Source: CBDCUC01 sp965222485 (GTDB lineage: Bacteria > Pseudomonadota > Alphaproteobacteria > Rhizobiales > Hyphomicrobiaceae). From it: 64,000 bases of DNA. The DNA lies in the NCBI GenBank assembly GCA_965222485.1, contig CBDCUC010000007.1, positions 1-64,000 on the forward strand, written 5' to 3'. The notes below the pieces were generated by a model. The model was not told the DNA's origin. It saw nothing but the letters and a program-made list of their open reading frames with translations, and did no database searches. The position numbers and the translations under genes were made by a program. Below are positions 18,476-27,432 of the stretch, piece after piece. Each line of letters begins with the position of its first letter. Position 1 is the first letter of the stretch.

Positions 18476-19420
18476 CTATGCTCCAAGCTTGGAACGGGGA
18501 TCGAAGGAGAGTTCGCGGGCCATGTCCTCATAGACTTTCTTGGCCCGATCGGTTTCGGCAGGTGGCAATGCAATCTTGAGAACAGCGTAGAGATCTCCGG
18601 GTTCACTTGCTGGGATCCCACGGCCCTTTATGCGAAGCTCTCTGCCCTGGAATGAGCCCGGCGGTATCTTCAGCATGACCGGCCCCGCCGGTGTGGGTAT
18701 CTTGACGCTTGCGCCAAGCGCCGCCTCCCAAGGGGCGACAGGCAGATCGATATACAGGTTACGGCCGGATACGCGGTAGAGCGGATCTCGCTTGAAGTCG
18801 ACCTCCAGGTAGAGATCTCCAGCCGGTAGCCGGCCCATGCCAGGAGATCCCTGTCCCTTGAGGCGGATCGTCTGACCTTCCGTGACGCCCTTGGGGATCT
18901 TAACATTGAGGGTGCGGTCGCGCAGACGCAAGTGGCCGGTTTCGTCGACGTCCGGCACGCGCAGCGTTATCGTGCGTGTCGCGCCTTCGAAAACATCGCG
19001 CAGATCAACGATGATGCGTGCGTGGTGATCTTCACCGCGTGCGTGGAATTCGCCGCCGCCGCGCGGGCCATGCTTACCTTGGCGCATGCCCTTGAATACC
19101 TGCTCAAAGAAGTCGCTGTAGTCACGCGCCGATCCTGACGACGCACCAGAGAATTCGAACCCAGCATCCCAGTCCGGCGGAGGTTGGAACTCTTTGCCCG
19201 GTTTCCAGCCCTTGCTTAGTTGATCGTAGGCTGCTCTTTTCTCAGGGTCGCCGATGACTTCATAAGCTTCCCCGACCTCTTTGAATTTTTCCTCCGCCGA
19301 AGGATCCTTATTGACGTCAGGATGGAACTTGCGCGCAAGCTTCCGGTAGGCACGCTTCGCTTCATCCTGCGTCGCGTTGTGCTCTATTCCAAGAACCGCA
19401 TAGTAATCTTTGAATTCCAT
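18476..19420 (-). CDS. cbpA: DnaJ-class co-chaperone CbpA
   Basis: This 314-residue protein has an N-terminal J domain with the HPD motif (H33-P34-D35), a Gly/Phe-containing linker and two C-terminal substrate-binding beta domains (VKIPKGVTEGQTIRLKGQG, RELRIKGRGIP). It lacks the DnaJ zinc finger, which defines CbpA (class II). It stimulates Hsp70 ATPase and can bind curved DNA in E. coli. The gene lies 57 bases after the methyltransferase-esterase fusion on the same strand and just before cbpM. Starvation, heat or low-oxygen control is common for this pair, but no operator is visible. Confidence 0.94.
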   Translation of the reverse strand: MEFKDYYAVLGIEHNATQDEAKRAYRKLARKFHPDVNKDPSAEEKFKEVGEAYEVIGDPEKRAAYDQLSKGWKPGKEFQPPPDWDAGFEFSGASSGSARDYSDFFEQVFKGMRQGKHGPRGGGEFHARGEDHHARIIVDLRDVFEGATRTITLRVPDVDETGHLRLRDRTLNVKIPKGVTEGQTIRLKGQGSPGMGRLPAGDLYLEVDFKRDPLYRVSGRNLYIDLPVAPWEAALGASVKIPTPAGPVMLKIPPGSFQGRELRIKGRGIPASEPGDLYAVLKIALPPAETDRAKKVYEDMARELSFDPRSKLGA

Positions 19421-19477
19421 GATGTCTCAAAACCACCCGTAAGTGGCCCAGTTTAAACAGCGACGATTACAGCTTGC

Positions 19478-21481
19478 TCAGAGTCCAAAGGGATACGTAT
19501 CGGGCACCCCCTGAAGCTCAGCTACGTCAAACGGCTTCACAGCAGTCGTCCGGTCAATCCAGACATACTCGTCGAATTGACGCGGGAGAACCGCCTCGAA
19601 GTAGTGACTGGCAAGCTCGGTTTCAGGACGGTAGATCACGCCGATCGCGCGCTCAAGTCGCGGCTTGACCAACTCTTCATACACGTTTGCACTCCATTTT
19701 CTGGAAAGCGGTAGGAGCATTCCGGGAATGTTGGTCATATGAAAGAACCGCTCATAGCTCTGAGCGTGAGCAGGCCTCACTTTCATGGTCTCCATCGGTC
19801 CGTCCCAAAACGAGGCCGCCGCAACGGTTCCATCATTCGTCCCGAATCCAATATGATAGGACGCATCGCCGAAGTGCTGCCGACACAATTGCCCGATGTT
19901 ATGCTCACCTCGACGGCCCAGTTCGGTGGCGGCAGCATTGCCAACATGCGAGTTGTGGGCCCAGACTACGGCTTTGGAACCGTCCCCGTAAAAATTCAGC
20001 ACGCTCTGCAATGTCTCAAACATGTGGCTGTCGCGCAGGTTCCAGGATGCTCGCGAACCATAGTACATCACCCGATAATATTGCTCTGCGTTGACCACCA
20101 GCTGAGCGTTCTGGGACGCATCGAAAAAGCGTTCGCCATCCTTAGGCATGTAGTCCTGACGCTTCTGGAGAAGTTCGGCGAGCATGTTCGCGACGTATCG
20201 TTCGCAATTCCTGTAGGCGTCTCTCAGAGCGGCCCGGCCATAGGCCGCCGGATCGGCCTCCCAGGGCGAGAGGCAGCCGTACCGCGCACGTGCCGTTTCA
20301 GCTAGATCGGGATCGACCGTCTCAAGGTAGCCGATTACGGCACCGACCGACGTATAAAGGGAGTAAAGGTCGAGGCCAAAAAAACCGGTGCGCTGTTCGC
20401 CTGGCAGCGTTGCATTGTGCTGACGTAGCCAGTCTACAAAGGCGCGGGTTTCCTCATTACGCCACATCCAAGTGGGAAAGCGGGCGAATGCCGTCCACTC
20501 CGATGGAGGGGCATTGTGGTGGCGGACGTAGTTGTCGATGCGGGCAGCGTCGGGCCAATCGGCTTCCGCGGCGACAATAGTAAAGTCTCTCTTCGCGATG
20601 AGTTCCTGCGTGATCCGCGCCCGCATCGTGTAGAATTCCGAGGTGCCGTGACTCGCCTCGCCAATCAGTACGATACGCGCGTCCCCGATACGGTCCAGTA
20701 ATCCCTCCAGGTCGACATCCTCGTGACTGACAAAGGACTCGCAATATTTGGTGATGAGGCTTGACACCGAAGAGCTGACGGCGGGTCGCGCCCGGATTAC
20801 TCGCGGTGGACTTGTTTCCCATTCCGCCTCCTCGCTTTCCCAACCCTCCTTTCCGATCAGCGGGACGAACCGGACATCGGCGAGGTCCTCGCGTTCGAAC
20901 TCGTCTTCATTGATGCGTGTAATTCTCACCAGTTCCTGCGCACGCACATCACTGCCGACCGGCACGACCATGTGCCCGCCGACCTTCAGCTGCCGCATCA
21001 GAGAACTTGGGACATCCGGCGCTCCGGCCGAGACCAGGATCGCATCGAAAGGCGCTTCCTCCGCCCAACCCTCGGTCCCGTCAGCATGGCGGACACGGAC
21101 ATTGTCGCAGCCGGCGTCCGCCAGATTGCCCGCTGCCTTCTCTGCCAGCTGGCCGATGCGCTCGATCGTGAAGACTAAGCTGGCGATTTCGCTCACAACC
21201 GCTGCGGCGTAGCCGGAACCGGCACCGATCTCGAGTACCTTCTCTCCGCCGCGAAGAACCAGCGCCTCCAACATGAAGGCCACAATGTAAGGCTGCGAGA
21301 TTGTCTGCTTGGCGCCTATGGGGAGCGGGCTGTCCTCATAGGCCTCATCCTGCATCTCCTTCGGAACGAACAGTTCGCGGGGCACCGCGCGCATCGCCGC
21401 AAGCACGAGCGGATCACGAACACCTCTCGCCTCGACCTGCTCGGAAACAAAGCGATCGCGGAGTTCTTTGGTACTCTTCAT
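19478..21481 (-). CDS. Protein-isoaspartate methyltransferase - erythromycin esterase fusion
   Basis: This is a two-domain protein of 667 residues. The N-terminal part (about 1-215) is a PCMT-type methyltransferase with the SAM motif VLEIGAGSGY and the family's TISQPYIVAFM block; it would repair isoaspartyl damage in proteins. The C-terminal part (about 240-667) is an erythromycin-esterase-family hydrolase with GEASHGTSEFY, AEADWPDA and AHNSHVGNAAATE, the conserved acidic and histidine blocks of EreA/EreB. The ATG at 21481 is preferred, with an AGGTG box upstream; a longer frame to 21667 lacks support. Such fusions occur in soil bacteria and usually do not confer macrolide resistance. Their substrate is unknown. 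It is probably co-transcribed with cbpA-cbpM as a stress operon. Confidence 0.87.
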   Translation of the reverse strand: MKSTKELRDRFVSEQVEARGVRDPLVLAAMRAVPRELFVPKEMQDEAYEDSPLPIGAKQTISQPYIVAFMLEALVLRGGEKVLEIGAGSGYAAAVVSEIASLVFTIERIGQLAEKAAGNLADAGCDNVRVRHADGTEGWAEEAPFDAILVSAGAPDVPSSLMRQLKVGGHMVVPVGSDVRAQELVRITRINEDEFEREDLADVRFVPLIGKEGWESEEAEWETSPPRVIRARPAVSSSVSSLITKYCESFVSHEDVDLEGLLDRIGDARIVLIGEASHGTSEFYTMRARITQELIAKRDFTIVAAEADWPDAARIDNYVRHHNAPPSEWTAFARFPTWMWRNEETRAFVDWLRQHNATLPGEQRTGFFGLDLYSLYTSVGAVIGYLETVDPDLAETARARYGCLSPWEADPAAYGRAALRDAYRNCERYVANMLAELLQKRQDYMPKDGERFFDASQNAQLVVNAEQYYRVMYYGSRASWNLRDSHMFETLQSVLNFYGDGSKAVVWAHNSHVGNAAATELGRRGEHNIGQLCRQHFGDASYHIGFGTNDGTVAAASFWDGPMETMKVRPAHAQSYERFFHMTNIPGMLLPLSRKWSANVYEELVKPRLERAIGVIYRPETELASHYFEAVLPRQFDEYVWIDRTTAVKPFDVAELQGVPDTYPFGL

Positions 21482-21895
21482 CACAACACCTGCACTTTGA
21501 GGGGAATATGAGGAGTAAATCCTGTCAGGCCGATCGACGCCTTGATCTATATTATGATGGAATTCTGGCCCCATCGTTTCACCCAGGTCGAACAGCACCT
21601 CCGCGTCACTCAGCATCCCTCTAATCCAAACTACCGCGCCCCCATCGCGGAAGAGACACCGAGTCATGCATGTGGGCGGGGACTCAGTCGGAGTCCTCCG
21701 CCTGCTCAGGAGACATTATGGCCAGCGGTCACGTGAACTACACAAGATTAAACGAACGCAGCGCTGCTCCGACCAAGGATGCAACGCGCTAATCTTCCTT
21801 GACAACTTGGGGCCGTCCACGCATGGCCCACGGCTGCCGCCAGCAAACCACAGCACGCGCTTGCGCTGTCAGGCACATAGCAGACCTTCCACCCC
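21482..21895. other. Intergenic gap upstream of the fusion gene
   Basis: This stretch must hold the promoter of the leftward fusion gene. A TTGATC-containing sequence near 21537-21550 is a poor FNR-type match (only one good half-site). No gene is supported here; the open frames are short and atypical. Confidence 0.4.
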
Positions 21896-22360
21896 TCAAT
21901 TCAACAGATACGTCCGCCTTTTCGCCTTGAACGCGGCTGCTTCGCGTTTCCAGGCGGTGACGATGGCGTTTCCGGGGTCGCCGCCAACTAACATGCGGTG
22001 CAGGCGGCGGGTGCAGGCAATCTTGTGAAAGAACGAGACATCCCGGAACAGTCGCGTGCGGCCGTTGGCGCGCGCCTGTCGCAGGACACGCGTCAAGGCG
22101 TGAATTCCGACCTCCAGAGGTTCGACGCGCGACACATCTGTGACGACGACGCGCACGCCGTTGATGGTCTGGCCGACAAAAAGCGGATTGGTAGCGACGC
22201 GGGGGATGGAGCGTGGTTTGTATCGGGCTGCTTCGAACTTCACGCCGGGAAGCTTCAGTCCATTGAGGTGCGCGGTCATCTTCTTTGCATCGAGCCACGG
22301 CGCGCCGAAGACCGTGAAGAGTGCCCTTGCGCAATCGGTCAGCGCTGAAAAACAACGCAT
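21896..22360 (-). pseudogene. DUF1343 (NamZ-type exo-muramidase) C-terminal remnant
   Basis: The 154-codon frame matches only the C-terminal third of DUF1343 proteins. It shows FGAPWLD, LPGVKFEAARYKP, NGVRVVVTD, EVGIHALTRVL, and the final block IVTAWKREAAAFKAKRRTYLL. Full family members are about 400 residues and include an N-terminal Rossmann-like region with a signal peptide, which is missing. The match decays at about 22320-22360, 130-170 bases before the divergent cytochrome gene. The remnant is therefore a truncated, probably dead gene and not a small functional protein. The family acts in peptidoglycan recycling (exo-N-acetylmuramidase). Confidence 0.75.
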
Positions 22361-22406
22361 TCAAACGATTGCAGCGTCTTTGTTTGTGTCTGTCCTCAGA
22401 TGGCCT

Positions 22407-22420
22407 GATCCAAGTCAATG
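22407..22420 (+). promoter_or_regulatory. Near-match FNR/FixK-type box
   Basis: CTGATCCAAGTCAA fits the FixK-type pattern TTG(A/C)-N6-(T/G)CAA with one mismatch in the first base. It ends 67 bases before the ATG of the cytochrome c gene at 22488, a plausible activator position. One-mismatch sites are common by chance, so this is only suggestive. Confidence 0.3.
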
Positions 22421-22487
22421 CTCTCAGCTGTCTTCCAGTGTGAGTATCTAAGAGCAACTTTAGATGACTATTCAGGGAGCAACGGCT

Positions 22488-22940
22488 ATGCGAACTGCGA
22501 TGTTTAATGTGCACCTTTTTGCGTTCATCTTGGGTTCAAGCGCAGCAATTGCGCAAGAAAGTGGGATGAGCCATGTGGACCCTGGTGAGTTGGAATACAG
22601 GAACAGTTGCGTGTCTTGCCACGGCACAAGCGGCGAGGGCGACGGGCCAGTCACGGAATTTCTTTCCGGTGCCAAGCCTGCGGATCTGACGGTGCTACAA
22701 AAAAACAACGGCGGCGTTTTCCCGGTTGCTAAAGTCTACGCCATGATCGAGGGCAGTGATGCGGCCAGCGCCCACGGCACGCGCGATATGCCAATTTGGG
22801 GTGACCGCTTCAGCACTAGAGCCAGGGAGGAGTTACTGGATCCACGCTTTCCAGATGTTGCAAGAAGATATGCCAAGGAATACGCGAGAAACCGCGTGCT
22901 AGCGCTGGTCGATTACCTCGCTCGTATTCAGCGTAAGTAG
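22488..22940 (+). CDS. Mono-haem c-type cytochrome, periplasmic
   Basis: This 150-residue protein has a signal peptide (MRTAMFNVHLFAFILGSSAAIAQ) and one haem c site, CVSCH, followed by GTSGEGDGPVTE and a late methionine in RDMPIWGDRF that could be the axial ligand. The ATG at 22488 follows a GGGAGCAACGG ribosome region. It is a clear paralogue of the cytochrome at 23303-23710 (same order of CH, GDG, ADLT/SDLT, FP, MP and C-terminal LVDYL/IVRYL blocks). Electron-transfer partners are not encoded next to it and remain unknown. Confidence 0.88.
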   Translation: MRTAMFNVHLFAFILGSSAAIAQESGMSHVDPGELEYRNSCVSCHGTSGEGDGPVTEFLSGAKPADLTVLQKNNGGVFPVAKVYAMIEGSDAASAHGTRDMPIWGDRFSTRAREELLDPRFPDVARRYAKEYARNRVLALVDYLARIQRK

Positions 22941-23302
22941 CAGATCAAAGCTGTCGGCGCTGCTGGTATGTGCGCCATCGGTCGGGCGAGATTCAGGGTG
23001 AACCATTTGTGCACCCTAACTTTGAGGATGGGGGCTAGACACACCATATTCTGGAATCTGGCCCGTCGCATCGGAAGATGACAGTGCTGCGACTGTCTGC
23101 ACCCGGCAGCAAAGCGCCCTTGCCGACATGGCTCAATGTGATCCAAAACGCCCTTCACCCCGGCGGGGCGACCACAGAACACGTTCAGCCGCGACCGCCG
23201 CTTTTTACCATCAAAGAACCGGCAGGAACGATTCAGTTCTAGCCAAGCTTAGACAGAACCAGCACAGATCCAATGCCATCTAGCGTTCCCCACTTGCCAA
23301 TA
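22941..23302. other. Convergent intergenic gap
   Basis: This gap lies between two convergently transcribed cytochrome genes. It contains no supported gene and no clear terminator hairpin with a T-tract. Confidence 0.45.
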
Positions 23303-23710
23303 TCAGGGCACTTGTACGCTGCGCAGATACCGGACGATCGCCTGGATTTTGAGTTCTGCCTGATCAAAACCGCGCTTGCCTTCAAACTGTCGGAAGCGCC
23401 CCAAAAACTTTGGCATCTGAAATGACTGGTGGGCCGCCCGCGCCTTTCGCCCGGCAATTATGTCGGCGATTTTGTCTGAGGGAAACAGACCAAGATTGCG
23501 CTTAGTGATGTTGGTTAGGTCACTTGGCGCCTTAACCAGTGTGCCATCCATATGACCGTTTCCGCGCCCATCCTCGCCGTGACAGGGAGCACAGTTTGAG
23601 ATGAACTCATCCTGTCCGTTGATCACGGGGGTTTGCTCTTCTGCCGCCACCGCAACGGGCAGGGCGGCGCATGCGCAGACGCTTATGATTTGCGCTATCC
23701 GTTGCACCAC
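23303..23710 (-). CDS. Mono-haem c-type cytochrome, periplasmic
   Basis: This 135-residue exported cytochrome has a signal peptide (MVQRIAQIISVCACAALPVAVAA), one haem site CAPCH, a GRGNGH loop, and a methionine in QMPKFLGRF as the likely sixth ligand. It is paralogous to the gene at 22488 and faces it, as if a duplication had been inverted. Its redox partner is unknown. Confidence 0.88.
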   Translation of the reverse strand: MVQRIAQIISVCACAALPVAVAAEEQTPVINGQDEFISNCAPCHGEDGRGNGHMDGTLVKAPSDLTNITKRNLGLFPSDKIADIIAGRKARAAHQSFQMPKFLGRFRQFEGKRGFDQAELKIQAIVRYLRSVQVP

Positions 23711-24172
23711 CTATCTCCATAACGTTTTGCTACTTAGTCTTGATGCCCGTGCGGACGAGCACCGTGTTTTTCGTCAAACTTGCTTTGCTAACCAAGACAG
23801 TCGGTTCTCAGGCGCTGCATCACGACTGGGTGCCTTCCAGCTGGCCGTCAATCCCGCCATCTCTGCCGACAATTCCCAATGAAACTCACTCCAACTCGGT
23901 TGGCCCCTTCGTCGATCATGTTGTGCAGCGGCCCGCCGTGCCTCACTGCAGGTGACGTAGCGACCACGTCTCAGAGCGAGTCCCTCTTTCTTCACCGCCT
24001 GCCGCCAAACACACACGCCCCCATCAGGCCCTGAACATGCGTCCACCCGTACCCAAAACTCTACATCAAAGTGGCCCATAACAAGGGGGCTTTACAGGTG
24101 GGCAACAGCGCCGAAGCTGCCGCATATTATGGCTCGTGTGTCGAAGACGAGGCACCAGCGCGTGCAAAATCG
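23711..24172. other. Intergenic gap
   Basis: This gap lies between the leftward cytochrome (start at 23710) and the 3' end of the SOUL gene. It must contain the cytochrome promoter. The longest frame (minus strand, 23774-24079) has no recognised motif or ribosome site and is not called. A short AT-poor palindromic region is not obvious. Confidence 0.4.
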
Positions 24173-24832
24173 TCAGTCGTCGCTGCTGCCCTCGGCAAGC
24201 TCAAGCATAATTTCGTTCCTGCGGAAGAATGGCAGCGTCCAGGGTGGATTGTAGAAGGCAAGCAGGGGCTCGCCAACCGTGGCAAGCTTGTGCTCCAAAG
24301 CGTACTTGCGAAGCTCATCGGTCTTCGAACCGATCACTTTGTCATTTGCGGTACCCGAAAACCGGATGACCGCCATGCGCTTCGCCGGAATGGGCTTTAA
24401 TGTGACGCGCGTATCGTTCGGAGTTGGTAGGGTCTCCATGGTCCACTTGCTCGGCATGATGAATCCAACCGTCCACCTGTTGCCGTCTGTCTGTTGAGTG
24501 ACTGGCGCCGTCATCGCAATCTTCTGCGTGCTCTGCTGCTGGACCGGCGCGGTCATTGAGATCTTGGCGTTCGGCTTGTTGGCGCCGAAGATGTAGGCCG
24601 CGATGAGACGGAAACCCTCCTGCATGGCTGCCTTGCGCTCGCCCTGAACTTCGGCTTCGGCACTGATCATGGGGCCGTAAGTGCGGATCTCGATCGAACC
24701 TTCGGAAGCGGTGACCTTGTATTCGGGTTGCTCAACTCGACTCATGATTGGTCCTGCGGCAATGCCTCCGAAAATGAAGACAGACATGATACCAACGGCC
24801 ACCCAATAAATCTTGTTGCGTTTCTGAGACAT
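24173..24832 (-). CDS. SOUL-family haem-binding protein, membrane-anchored
   Basis: This 219-residue protein begins MSQKRNKIYW and has one membrane segment (about 7-27), followed by a SOUL domain. It shows the family's YKVTASEGSIEIRTYGPMISAE start, the repeated ISMTAPV and IAMTAPV strands, and the VTLKPIPAKRMAVIRFSG block. SOUL proteins bind haem in plants, animals and bacteria; the haem ligand is not fixed in the family. A longer GTG start at 24862 is possible, but the ATG at 24832 has a GCAGG box. It lies 34 bases downstream of the membrane protein gene at 24867-25961 and is probably in its operon, inside the cytochrome cluster. Confidence 0.85.
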   Translation of the reverse strand: MSQKRNKIYWVAVGIMSVFIFGGIAAGPIMSRVEQPEYKVTASEGSIEIRTYGPMISAEAEVQGERKAAMQEGFRLIAAYIFGANKPNAKISMTAPVQQQSTQKIAMTAPVTQQTDGNRWTVGFIMPSKWTMETLPTPNDTRVTLKPIPAKRMAVIRFSGTANDKVIGSKTDELRKYALEHKLATVGEPLLAFYNPPWTLPFFRRNEIMLELAEGSSDD

Positions 24833-24866
24833 AGTGCTTGCCTGCTGCCTTGAAGGTTTCACTCAT

Positions 24867-25961
24867 TCACATTAGGATCAGAAGGTGCCACGTGAACAGT
24901 GCTGCGATCCCAATCAGCGCTGAGAGCCTGAGCACGTGACCGATGATGGACCAGAACCAGCGACGAGTGGTCATGGTATCAGGCAGAGTTGGGATATCGG
25001 ACGCCATGCGCCTTTGACCGCCCCCGATCAGCCAGACTCCGATTAGAAGAGGTGCTGTGAGCATCACTTGAAAGACTACTACCCCTGATGGCCCGTTTAG
25101 GCGATATAGAAGGATCGCTCCTGCGGCCATCATGGTGAGACCCAACAGTACCCAAAACCGGGTACTGAGAGGCTCTGAAATCGGTTCAATGGCCTCGCGG
25201 CCTCTGAGCCATTGAGCGATGCTGGCCAATCCGGCAGCTGCTCCTGCCAGAGACGATGCAAGTCCCAAGAGCAGAATGAGCACCGCAGTGATGTCTAGCC
25301 AAGGCGCTTGGCGTCCGCCAGCCAGTCCCAACTTGATGCGTATTATTTGACCAAGAATCTCCGCAAGCCCACGATCCCCGAAGTACTCGATGGTGCCAAT
25401 CCCGATGACGTAGTCACCGGTTCCGTAGCCGACGTCGTAGACCGCGACAACGTAGCTCTGGCCTGCATTTAGAGCGGCTTTGATCTTGCGACCGTGGTAC
25501 AGCCCCTCGAAGGAAAATGGCTCGAAGAAGACTTCGCGCGGAAACTTTGGCTGCGGGATGATCAGCGCGCCCAGTCCAGCAGCTATCGAGAATGGTAGGG
25601 CACGATCAGGTTCCGGCAGCCCAGGTCCAATGATCGCGAGCGTTGGATGGAATTCAGAGGCGCTCATGCGGACCGGCACGAGGACTTCCAATGGAATGCG
25701 CTCATTGCTCGCAATAGTGAACTTGTAAAGATCGACTTCTCCTGGCGCAACCAACCGCCCGTAGATGGCCGGCGAGGCGACGGAGGGATCCTTTGCCGGG
25801 AATGCTTGGCTCGCAATGTCACCGTCGGTGTTCTCTGTCAAAGCAGGCCACGCAGGTTCAATGATCGGCTGATGGGCAAATGCCGGCTTCGTATAGCAGA
25901 CCAGAAACGCGGCGGTACAAATCAGCTGTGCCAGTTCGGCCAAGGGGAACTCGAAGCACAT
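24867..25961 (-). CDS. Unrecognised exported protein with C-terminal membrane helices
   Basis: The function is not recognised. The protein has 364 residues from the ATG of MCFEFPLAEL, which follows an AGAGGAAAG box. It has a signal peptide (ending about KPAFA), a periplasmic beta-rich domain (about 45-205; GEVDLYKFTI and GQSYVVAVYDVGYGTGDYVIGIG resemble pre-peptidase-like beta sandwiches) and four C-terminal membrane helices (about 225-250, 270-290, 300-320 and 340-362). It is co-oriented with the SOUL gene and next to several cytochromes, so a role in an envelope redox process is possible but unproven. Confidence 0.7.
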   Translation of the reverse strand: MCFEFPLAELAQLICTAAFLVCYTKPAFAHQPIIEPAWPALTENTDGDIASQAFPAKDPSVASPAIYGRLVAPGEVDLYKFTIASNERIPLEVLVPVRMSASEFHPTLAIIGPGLPEPDRALPFSIAAGLGALIIPQPKFPREVFFEPFSFEGLYHGRKIKAALNAGQSYVVAVYDVGYGTGDYVIGIGTIEYFGDRGLAEILGQIIRIKLGLAGGRQAPWLDITAVLILLLGLASSLAGAAAGLASIAQWLRGREAIEPISEPLSTRFWVLLGLTMMAAGAILLYRLNGPSGVVVFQVMLTAPLLIGVWLIGGGQRRMASDIPTLPDTMTTRRWFWSIIGHVLRLSALIGIAALFTWHLLILM

Positions 25962-26443
25962 ATCATAATCTTTCCTCTTACTTCGCGAGCCCAGCACCGG
26001 GCCGACACATTGACGTGCACTTCGCTCCTATGGCGTGCCTGGCTTCGCTGCACGAGTCCGGAGTTGGCCCTGACCGACAAGAGACATTCCGGCGCGTCGA
26101 CAGTCATTTTCCGTTGGGAGAAATCTTTGATTGCGATTTGAGCAACGCATATGTTTTGGCGATAGGTGAGGCGACTGAGCATTAGTACGCGCTCTATGGT
26201 CAAGTCATTATGTTCCGCAACGCGCTCTTGCCTAAAAAAATTCCGAGCCTTCTTTACGTAGCTCATGTAACGGTTAAGTCAGATCGGGCTGAACGGAGGC
26301 TCGCGGGGCACAACACGATTACGCTGCCATGTGGAACACATCGTGTGCGCCGCAAGCGGGAGTGTGGCGCGCGACTCCACTTCGCCCATGCGTGGATATT
26401 GCGATTAGGTCGAACAGATTGGCTCAGTTAATGCCGCCCTCAG
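25962..26443. other. Intergenic gap
   Basis: This gap lies between the membrane protein start and the stop of the di-haem cytochrome, both leftward. No gene is supported. It should contain the promoter for the 24.2-26 kb pair; no regulatory box is convincing. Confidence 0.4.
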
Positions 26444-27262
26444 CTAGTCTGAGTTCAGAGATTGTAGGTAGGCGAGCAAGTCCGCGATACGCTCCATCTC
26501 AAGAAAGCGTAGTGACAGCATATCGGCGCCAACAACCCCATTCCTGATTTTATGGACCGCCTGTGCAGGGCGATTGCTCGAGATCCACCCCAGCGATGAG
26601 GCGTCGCCTCGCTCGCCCAATATGGAGGCTTTTCCATCTGCCTGATGGCACCTGCTGCATGAGCCTTCGTAGATGTCTTTACCGCGCAGCGGATTTCCTT
26701 TCGCCCTGCCATTCGCGTTGACGAGCGTTTTCATGTCGTGCTGACCGCAACAAAGGAATAGTGAGATTGCCTGCAGCGCGTCATCAGGCATGTGCGCCAC
26801 CAGTTTTTGATGCGACGTGGAACGGAGAAATTTTTCTATCTGATCCGGCTTGCGCCGCCGCATGCCTGTTAGATCGACGAAACCTGATCCAATTCTGCCT
26901 AGGTGACCATTGCTGCCGGCGTAATCCCAGCCGTGACACGACACGCAACGCCACGTCGTGGTGGATGCGCCGCGCGGATTGGCCGGATAGGAGCTATTTG
27001 GCTGCTCGGGCGGTCTACGGCCCAATACCACCCAATGGTTGTCATAAAGACGACCACCGTAACTGAGCTGGGCCGCCTGTCCGTATTCCGGAAGGGTCCC
27101 GATCGCGTCTTGAGCACAAACCGGAACACCGGCGAAGGTGATGAACGCCACCGCTAACGCAGAAAGACTGAGCTGGCGGGCGCCGCCTGAAAACAGCGCG
27201 TACAACGGCTGACGACAAGATAACTTTTGTCTGCCGAACCAAGTCTGGACAATTGCGATCAT
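26444..27262 (-). CDS. Di-haem c-type cytochrome
   Basis: This 272-residue exported protein has a long signal region (hydrophobic core LSLSALAVAFITFAGVPVCAQ) and two haem c sites. CVSCH is near residue 107 and CSRCH near residue 203, each in its own cytochrome c fold half. The first half has GWDYAG and LTGMRRRKPDQIEKFLRS, the second IRNGVVGADMLSLRFLEMERIADLLAYLQSL, where a methionine may be the ligand. It lies 170 bases downstream of the TPR-cytochrome gene, same strand. It could pass electrons between that protein and an unknown acceptor. Confidence 0.88.
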   Translation of the reverse strand: MIAIVQTWFGRQKLSCRQPLYALFSGGARQLSLSALAVAFITFAGVPVCAQDAIGTLPEYGQAAQLSYGGRLYDNHWVVLGRRPPEQPNSSYPANPRGASTTTWRCVSCHGWDYAGSNGHLGRIGSGFVDLTGMRRRKPDQIEKFLRSTSHQKLVAHMPDDALQAISLFLCCGQHDMKTLVNANGRAKGNPLRGKDIYEGSCSRCHQADGKASILGERGDASSLGWISSNRPAQAVHKIRNGVVGADMLSLRFLEMERIADLLAYLQSLNSD

Positions 27263-27432
27263 GTAGGTGGCGCCCCTAGCTCGGTTTCACTTTGGTTTCA
27301 AATCACCACCGTGCGGCCTTTGGTAACGGTGACGTTTTTGGGGTGCGGTCTGTAGTTGCCATTCTGAATGGATGGGTGCTGTACAATCGAATTTGGCTCC
27401 CGACGCACCTGCCTCAAGTCAGCTGGCGAAGA

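Noticed and set aside
21789..22514. 241-codon minus-strand frame
   Set aside because: It is out of phase with the DUF1343 remnant, Arg/His rich, and has no family match.
23774..24079. 101-codon minus-strand frame as a gene or transposase remnant
   Set aside because: No motif, no ribosome site and no family resemblance.
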